NCBI GenBank assembly: GCA_013397865.1
Contig: VZTI01004179.1
Span: forward strand, 475,994 to 539,993
Length of the DNA stretch: 64,000 nucleotides
Reading direction: 5' to 3'
Source: Struthidea cinerea
Taxonomy: Eukaryota; Chordata; Aves; Passeriformes; Corcoracidae
Part shown: one piece after another, positions 57,511 through 64,000 of the stretch
How positions within the stretch are numbered: the stretch's first letter is position 1
Layout of the letters: every line of letters starts with the position of its first letter
Notes under the pieces: generated by a model
Told to the model about the DNA's origin: nothing
Seen by the model: only the letters and a program-made list of their open reading frames with translations
Database searches by the model: none
Program-made: the position numbers and the translations under genes

Positions 57511-57516
57511 GTAGTG

Positions 57517-59825
57517 CTGACGGATTTACGGGACACAAGGGTCTGCTGGCCATCCCGAGGTATTCCATGATTTGTGGTGTAACAGAGAAGAGCTTCCCAT
57601 CAGCTTGGCTCAGCTGGCAAAACCAAATCAGTTTTACAGGCTGAAATCTTAAGTGAAGCCCCTCGTTCCAAACGGTGCTTCTGACATTTCCATTATTCCC
57701 GTTTTGGGTAATTGCTGCGTGTTTGTGGAAGCGTTGCTCTGGAAAACCTGGGAAGCTGGAGTCCATAGCAGCCAATTAACACCACTTAGCAGCTGTTAAA
57801 AGGGATAATTGCCTGATGTTAGCATCACCTAACATTATTCTTAATGCTAATTATGCCCAATTTACTCTCCCGGCAGCAGGTATGTTTCCAAACGTGACAA
57901 GAGCAGTATTTGTGTTCGTGCCAGCTGCACGCTGGAGTTGGAGGATTTTGTGGCTGCGCTGGTAAATCAGACCTGAATATTCCCTTCCACAGAGTAATTC
58001 CCACCCTTTTTAATGAACTTTATCCCGTATTCATGGTCCTGTTCACCCAAAACTTCTTGGAGAATTACAGGATTACATCTATCATTTTTTTCTTTTAAAT
58101 CCAGCCTCTTGGTGATTTCTGTGAATTCCAGATTTTTTTTTTAATTATTTTTTAGAAGATTTATTTGCTCCATATCCTCCTGCTCACAGCAGTCTGAATT
58201 TTTCCCATTTATATAAATGACTCGTTCCTCAGCTTCTCTACAGTTTTATAAACTGAATAAAGCAGCATAAATTACCCGGTTAGGAAAGGTCTTATTGAGT
58301 GTTAACATTTTACATCCAGGATCAAATTGAAATAATTGCCTGAAAGGAAAACGCCTGAAACAAATGATGGGCATTGAAAATAGAAATCATAATTTCAAAT
58401 AAAAATAGAGAGCCCTTCAGACGCTGTGGTAAATGAATGGCTGGTTTAGTTGGGAAGTGGGGATTTATTAGCTTGTGTAGATTGTGATGAAAGATATCTG
58501 TGAAAATAATTGGGCTCATTTTGGGAGAATCAGGCAGCCCATTAAAACTGCTGCACACAATGATCACAGGAATACTAATTTGGCTTGTAAATTCCTGTGA
58601 TTTTTAGCACTCCCTAAACCAGTGTAAATTCCAGCCAAGAGAGGATAATTTAGGTCATTCAGAGTCTTTTGTTTGTACATCACTGCATCCCTGGGAAGAT
58701 TCTTGTGTGTGAATGGATGTCGTGAATCCCTCTGTGCCAGTGATTTGAGCCCCTGGGAGCCTCTCCTGAAGTTCCAAGTGCAGGCAGGGAGATATCAGGA
58801 GTGATGTGGAGTATTTACAATTAATTTTGGGGTGAAATAACACAGAAATGGAGTTTGCCTTTGCAAACAGTGCCTGACCAAAACCCAGCCCATGCATAGA
58901 CCAGGATGGGTTGTGTGAGTTTTTGAGACAGGAAAGCAGAGCTGGAATCACCAGCTAGGGCACAGGGAAATAAAATTTTCCTTTGTGCCTTGAGAGATGT
59001 AAATAAAATAGATGTGCTTTGTTTTTTAGGACAGAAAGAGGTAAAAGAATTACTATAATGGAAAATTGAAGTTGGGGTACAAATGCTTCATTGGCACCAG
59101 TTTTCTGTAGGTTTGATAGAGACAAGACAATACTTTAAATCTTTTCAATCGTGATTGATATCAACCATCTAAACGTGCAATTACCCAGGTATACAATTAA
59201 TCAAAACACTGAGAGATGAACAGAGTATCATTCTTTGATTTCACTAATAAGTGCCTCGACAGAATCTGCTCTTGAAAGATTTTTCTAACACTGGCTTCAG
59301 AACTGGTTTCAAAATAAGCAAGGATCTCCCACATGGAGTCATTTGTGGAAGTGCTGCTGGTTTGAGTGTGGGAGTACTGAAGCCTTCTTGGGGTGTTGCA
59401 TCTCCTGCAGCAATAAAGGAACACGAACCTGTGGAGAACCAGACAGAAAAATGTACAGGGGGAAACTCCAAGAGAAAAAATAGTGGATGGAGTTGAAAGT
59501 GTTGCACGCCTTTCCACATATTTTTGCGCTGATTTATAAACTGCTTTAACACTGAGTTATAAATCTTTGTGCCTTTTCATTCTCACCAAACAAAAAGGGG
59601 TTTTTTACCCTTCCAGTTTTCCAACTCTGCTGTGGTTGGACAAGTGAGATTTGCTGTTCTTGGTGCCAGGGAGAGAATTTTCTGTGTGTAAAATGAACAG
59701 CGAACAAAGAATGACTTTGGTAGGTGCAATTTTGCAAAGCAATTTGATGGCTTTTGAAGATTCTTTGTCATCCTTGTAGCATCACTTTCTGTGAGAGTAT
59801 TTGATTTTGATGTTCATATTTTCAG
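57517..59825. other. Unique non-coding stretch
   Basis: The block about 57780-57890 ('tgatgttagcatcaccta' and 'taatgctaattatgcccaat') has conserved-element flavour. A T run lies at 58130-58142. An 81-codon plus frame (59251-59496) overlaps 106- and 102-codon minus frames, which argues for chance. No repeat family is recognised. Confidence 0.45.
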
Positions 59826-60000
59826 AGCCCAGACTGAGTTTATAGTTTCCCCTCTGCTACTCTCCTTCCTAATCTGGACTGCTGCTAGGATTTCCCAGGG
59901 CCTTCTGTTTATGAAATGCAGAGCAGATCTGAATCTTTCATCAAAATTAAGATTGAGTTGTGCCTTATCTTTCCTTCCCCTACATCTGGTGGATTTGCAG
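59826..60000 (+). other. Candidate internal exon, unassigned
   Basis: An acceptor-like 'gatgttcatattttcag' ends at 59825 and a consensus donor ('ttgcag' then 'gtgagc') begins at 60001. The 175-bp interior is open in one plus-strand frame: one base completing a codon, then 58 codons ending on a codon boundary. The peptide is leucine-rich (for example PLLLSFLIWTAARISQ) and unrecognised. A minus-strand frame of 64 codons covers the same DNA (59814-60008), which weakens the coding case. It could be an exon, a long non-coding RNA exon, or chance. Confidence 0.2.
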
Positions 60001-60491
60001 GTGAGCATATTTCTTTCCCGGGTAGTGTAGAAATTGGAAGGGTTTTATTTTTAGTGAAAATCCAGATTAACTCCACTGTAAGGCCAGCTCATATCTCTAA
60101 TGTAAAAAGTGAACTAGGATGGAATTGATTTTTGGTTTTGCAGTAAATAGCACCATAAAATCGAGCTGAAATTGAGAAGGGTGAAGTACCCACATGAAAA
60201 TATCTGTGTGTGTGTACTGGCTTCCAGTGGTCTGAGATAAATAGACACAACTAATAGGAAATATTCCCAAATCTGAGCAAAAAACTCGCTGAGCAGGATT
60301 ACAACATGAGGGACAACTCTGCAGCCATGTCAGAAGGACTAGGCAGAGAAACTTCCTTTGAAAAGCAGGAAGAGGAGTTGTGACTGCATCCTTGGTTTCC
60401 TGGAGGTGGCAGGGATGTGTCTCAAACCTGTTTGGACCAAGTTCTGATCCCTCTGGTTCATTCCCAGTCCCACTTGGACAGGGTGAGCAGA
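60001..60491. other. Unique stretch under a 187-codon minus frame
   Basis: A minus-strand frame (60097-60660) spans this stretch and the CR1-like tail after it. The translation has several cysteines and prolines but no domain. Nothing else is seen. Confidence 0.45.
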
Positions 60492-60541
60492 CAATTCCCA
60501 AAGGTCCCATCCAGCCTGAAGCATTTTGTGACTCTGGGCAA
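60492..60541 (+). repeat. Short CR1-like 3' tail
   Basis: 'caattcccaaaggtcccatc', 'cagcctgaagcattttgtga' and 'ctctggg' resemble the forward CR1 terminus ('...ggtcccttccaacctgaaccattctgtgattctg'). About 50 diverged bases. Confidence 0.6.
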
Positions 60542-63500
60542 GACTGAGGTGACAGTGGGTGGGTCAGTGTTGACTTCACTGGAAAACTCCAGTGATTGTG
60601 GCAAAGGGAAAAACTGAGAGCAATTGCAGTCATTTTCATGTGTTTGAATATAAACCCCACTGTTTTCTGGGCCAGTATTGCAGCTGTAAAATATTTTTAG
60701 TAGTGGCACTTTTGAAAATGATTTATGAATGAATATAAGTTTTTTAGGTAATGAGACTTGTTATCCAAATGCAAACATCCCTTCAGATCAAAATTTACCC
60801 TCCTGCTCGTGCCAGTTCCCGTCCTTCTTGTGTTACTCACTCAAAGGGTGACGTCTCTGGCAGAAAACTAATGAGTCTATTACACACCAAGAAAAAACTC
60901 CAACAGAATTTAGCTCAGCATTCAAAAACGCAGTTGCTTGAAAGGTCCTGCTCCCCTCTGAAGGCCCAAAGAGCCTGTGGCAACTCCATTTGTCACTGCA
61001 GCAAATGGGCAGGATGTGGAACTCGCTGACAGGCACGCAGGGAAGGAAGGAGATGATGGATGGTGGGTGGCCCTGGGCTGAACCAGCAACTGCCCGTGAG
61101 CTCGGCCGGATGCTGCCGGGGCTCTCCGGAGTCGCATTCCCAGGAAAACCTGCAGATATTCTGTAATGAGGTCATCAGCTGTGTTAACTGAAGGCAAAGC
61201 TTTCCTGTAAGGAACAAAGCTAAATGTGGCAACTGCTGAGGCTGGATCTTTCTCTTAACTGATTTTCTTGGGGCAAAAAGAGGGATGGGAGAAGAGCTAT
61301 TGCAGCTTAAAAGCTGAGCTGGGAGCTGGAACTCCTCAATTTTTTTCAAGTTGAATCCTCTTCCCTCCCTGACAGTATCACCACAGAGGAAGGTCACCTG
61401 ATGGAGGCAGGGACACTTCTCAGTCAATCTCTCACTTAAAAAGGTGATGAAGTTCACAAATGTAACATCCCAAGGTCATTTAATAAGGTCACAATGGTGT
61501 TATGTAATAATGGGATTTTTACAACGCTAAAAGATGTTTAAAGCGAATACTGACCAAGGTTTTAATGTGTGGTTAAGCCAGACCCCAAATTTCATCTCTG
61601 CTTTGTCCCTCCAAGTGTATCAGAGGGAAGAAGACAGAAATCAAAGAATTCCAAGCATAGAGCTGGGATATGATGCTCTTCAGGACAGTTGCAAGTAAAT
61701 TGCTGTGAATTTCCAGACTTGAAATTTCAAAGGATGGAGAGGAAAGTCCAGGGTTTAAAATCCAGAGAGGTGGCCCTGCTTGTTCTTCGGAGGGCTGCCA
61801 GTGCTAGGGTTTGTTGGAATTGCTTAAAATTGGAGAAGTGATGAAAGTGAACTATTTCAGAGCCTGAAAATGCTGTAAAGCCACAGCATTTTGATTCTTT
61901 GTCACAGAGCACTGCAAGTCTGAGTGTTATTGATAAAAACAACACAAGAAAATGATGGTTTAGGCTGTGGCCTCTTCTGTACACCAATGTATCAAACAAG
62001 GTATTTCCCTTTGGGTGAGAAACCACTGTTTTTAATGGAGTGCAGGAAAACCTTTGGAAGCTGTGCCTGGCAGCATTCATTAAATGCTGTATTTAGACTG
62101 ATAACCTCAGTGATGCGACCTGTATTTTATATTTCTGATAATACTGGAATACCAATATTAAACATCTCTATACTCTGCCCTTTGCCTCGACAGATGTCTT
62201 GGCCAGGATTAAATTAATTGCTAAATGTCTTTTCTGCCTGACAGTTGGGAATTTGAGGCTTCAGAGGTAAATAGGTTTTGAAGCAATCCAATAATAGGCT
62301 TACAAGGCTGTGAGGCAACAGAGCTGAAAAGTGAAAAATCAAGAGGCTGGGCCATTAATACCTCCTTGAAAAGTTAATCACTCCATGACAACAGGCTGGA
62401 GTCCACAGAGTGGCTGTGCTGAGGGGTTTGGCAGGTCAATATTTTGCCTCAAATGTTCATGTTTGGAATATTTCTGTAGTTGTGTGCTGTGTGGTAAATG
62501 TTTGTGGTTAATTACATTTGTAATAAAGCTGTGAGGAGATCTGAGCAGGTTTTCCTGAAGAGAAGGGTGAATGTCCTCAAAGAGCCCCTCCAGAGTTGAT
62601 TGCCTAGCAAATGTTGTCCTGTATATCCCAAATTTAGGGGGTTTTTCCTGTAGTTTGGTTCAGTGCCAAGACATGATGGAATCAACTGACTCCAATCACT
62701 CAAAGAGGATAATGCCAAAGGATGAGAAGGCTGAGGATGGTTCTTCCAAGCTTTTTCAAGGAAAATCTCAGTGTTGGTGGCCATGGTTTCAGTGGGGACA
62801 AGAGGAAAAACAGAACATCAGAAGGTCCTTGGTGGATTTGGGCATCAAAAGCTGCAGAAGTTGAGGTGGTGCTGGAGAGAGGGCAGAGGTTTGGTGTTGC
62901 ACCAGAAAAAGAAAGTTATGGGGAGGGTTAAAAAGTTAATGATGGATGGAGAAAGAAATATGGGGATGAGAAAAGCTATGTGATAATGTTATTATTGAAA
63001 TAAAAGTAACATTTCTGGGAGCCTCCAAAGCATTTCACATCAACAGGTAAAATACCAGTGCCCATCTGCAAAAGGGGCTGCTGGATATTTGTTTTCCTGT
63101 TGTCTGTCTCAATGGTAATTTAGTTTCCTGAGGGCTGGAATGTATTTGTTTAATTACAATCTTTCATTTAGAAATGGTGGTGGCTCTGCGTACCTAATTA
63201 CCATGGCTGCTGTGCAGATGTAGAGAGACCTTTGTCCATGAAATCTCTCAAAAATTCTGGGGCTGTTCCTAAAGAAAACAGTAACATCTGGAGTAGAGTA
63301 ATGCTTTTGGATATTAAAGCTTAAAATGAAATATTTAGGGTTTTTTGTGTTTTAAAGCACGTACCTGACCATGAGGAATGTGGGAAGGGGCATGTCTGGA
63401 GGCCTGGCAGTGTAATAGATGCCACTGAAGTGATGCTGTAGTGCAAAATGAAGCCAGTCTGGGCTTTTGGTACAAATTCCGGGATATTTGTGCCGTTGAA

Positions 63501-63954
63501 TTCCTTCCCTGTGGGCGCAGTGGGAAGAGCAGCCGTGAGTTTCCATGGAGAGTGGGAACTTCCAGCCTTGCTGGTGCTGGGAACTCGTTGCCCTCTCACC
63601 ACCATCACCCCTTTTGCCACCTGCAAATTACCTGTAATGGAAAACCTTGGGGGGAAATGGGATTTGCAGGGCTGGGCTGTGGGATGAGCAGGAGCAGGGA
63701 TGGCTGGAGCTGATGGTGTCTCTGGAATTATGATGGATTCCCCTGCCTTTAGCAGGGCTGGAGAAATGTCTTGGCAAACACATTCCTGTTCTATTACCAG
63801 CTCCTAAATGGTTTCTTCAAGGACTCCTCTTTGCAGGAATTGCCAATGAATTCCCTAAAAACGAGAATTAACCTCCAGTTTGGATAGGGCAGTGTCATGA
63901 GGGAAGGGGATTGGAATGAACTCTGGGAGCACTGATCCTGAAGGAAGAGATCAT
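60542..63954. other. Unique non-coding stretch
   Basis: Frames of up to 154 codons (60993-61457 minus) and several of 90-117 codons occur on both strands without domains. No secure interspersed repeat is recognised; 62985-63060 vaguely resembles an old SINE-type segment but not enough to call. No RNA gene is seen. Confidence 0.45.
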
Positions 63955-63976
63955 CAAATAATAATAATAATAATAA
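63955..63976. repeat. (AAT)n microsatellite
   Basis: About seven 'aat' units, followed by A/T-rich sequence to the window end. Confidence 0.93.
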
Positions 63977-64000
63977 AATTTATTAAAAACACGATATATT

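Noticed and set aside
1..64000. tRNA, rRNA, snRNA genes, CRISPR arrays or bacterial-type operons
   Set aside because: I looked for B-box-like 'ggttcgaatcc', snRNA-like starts and spaced identical repeats with unique spacers and saw none. The DNA is plainly vertebrate.

Overview
The window looks like non-coding nuclear DNA of a bird, most likely a songbird. The main evidence is about 30 fragments of CR1, the dominant avian LINE. Most carry the characteristic CR1 3' end (a 'ggtttgggttggaagg' type segment followed by 'gggcagggacaccttccac' and relatives). All are 5'-truncated and lie in both orientations. Two are much older copies of the type shared with turtles and crocodilians. There is also one solo endogenous-retrovirus LTR, a 50-base assembly gap of N, and the sparse, decayed repeat content usual for bird introns or intergenic DNA. 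I find no convincing protein-coding gene, no tRNA, rRNA or snRNA gene, no CRISPR array, and no operon or bacterial feature. The open reading frames are mostly chance frames or antisense readings of CR1 and of low-complexity DNA.

Layout. 1-4400: CR1 pieces, a 38-bp minisatellite and an A/C-rich simple repeat, ending at the assembly gap. 4451-12125: mostly unique DNA with one young and one ancient CR1 piece, the longest open frame of the window (274 codons, minus strand), a CTCF-like site and a 21-bp minisatellite. 12126-16690: CR1 copies including the longest one, an ancient CR1, and a 123-bp tandem duplication. 16911-31837: long unique stretches with scattered CR1 tails, a candidate exon at 18679-18742, a conserved-looking block near 22.3 kb, a short TTAGGC array, and a CpG-enriched patch with a good CTCF core near 31.0 kb. 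31838-39650: several CR1 copies and a recent direct duplication of about 330-360 bp (36400 and 38955). 39651-48525: mostly unique, with an 88-bp near-perfect palindrome at 46919. 48526-50845: a CR1 cluster with abutting opposite-strand pieces. 50846-64000: mostly unique, with a G-quadruplex-type run, one CR1, the solo LTR at about 57036-57510, and a second candidate exon at 59826-60000.

The pieces do not form a pathway. The window may be part of a large intron or an intergenic desert. Observations most worth following are the spacer-less palindrome, the recent local duplication with a derived 30-bp deletion, the solo LTR with an ambiguous 4-8 bp target duplication, the CpG patch with a CTCF-type core, and the two candidate exons. 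I did not find a novel biological system. Statements about conservation and repeat subfamily are inferences from memory of the families; no alignment was run.
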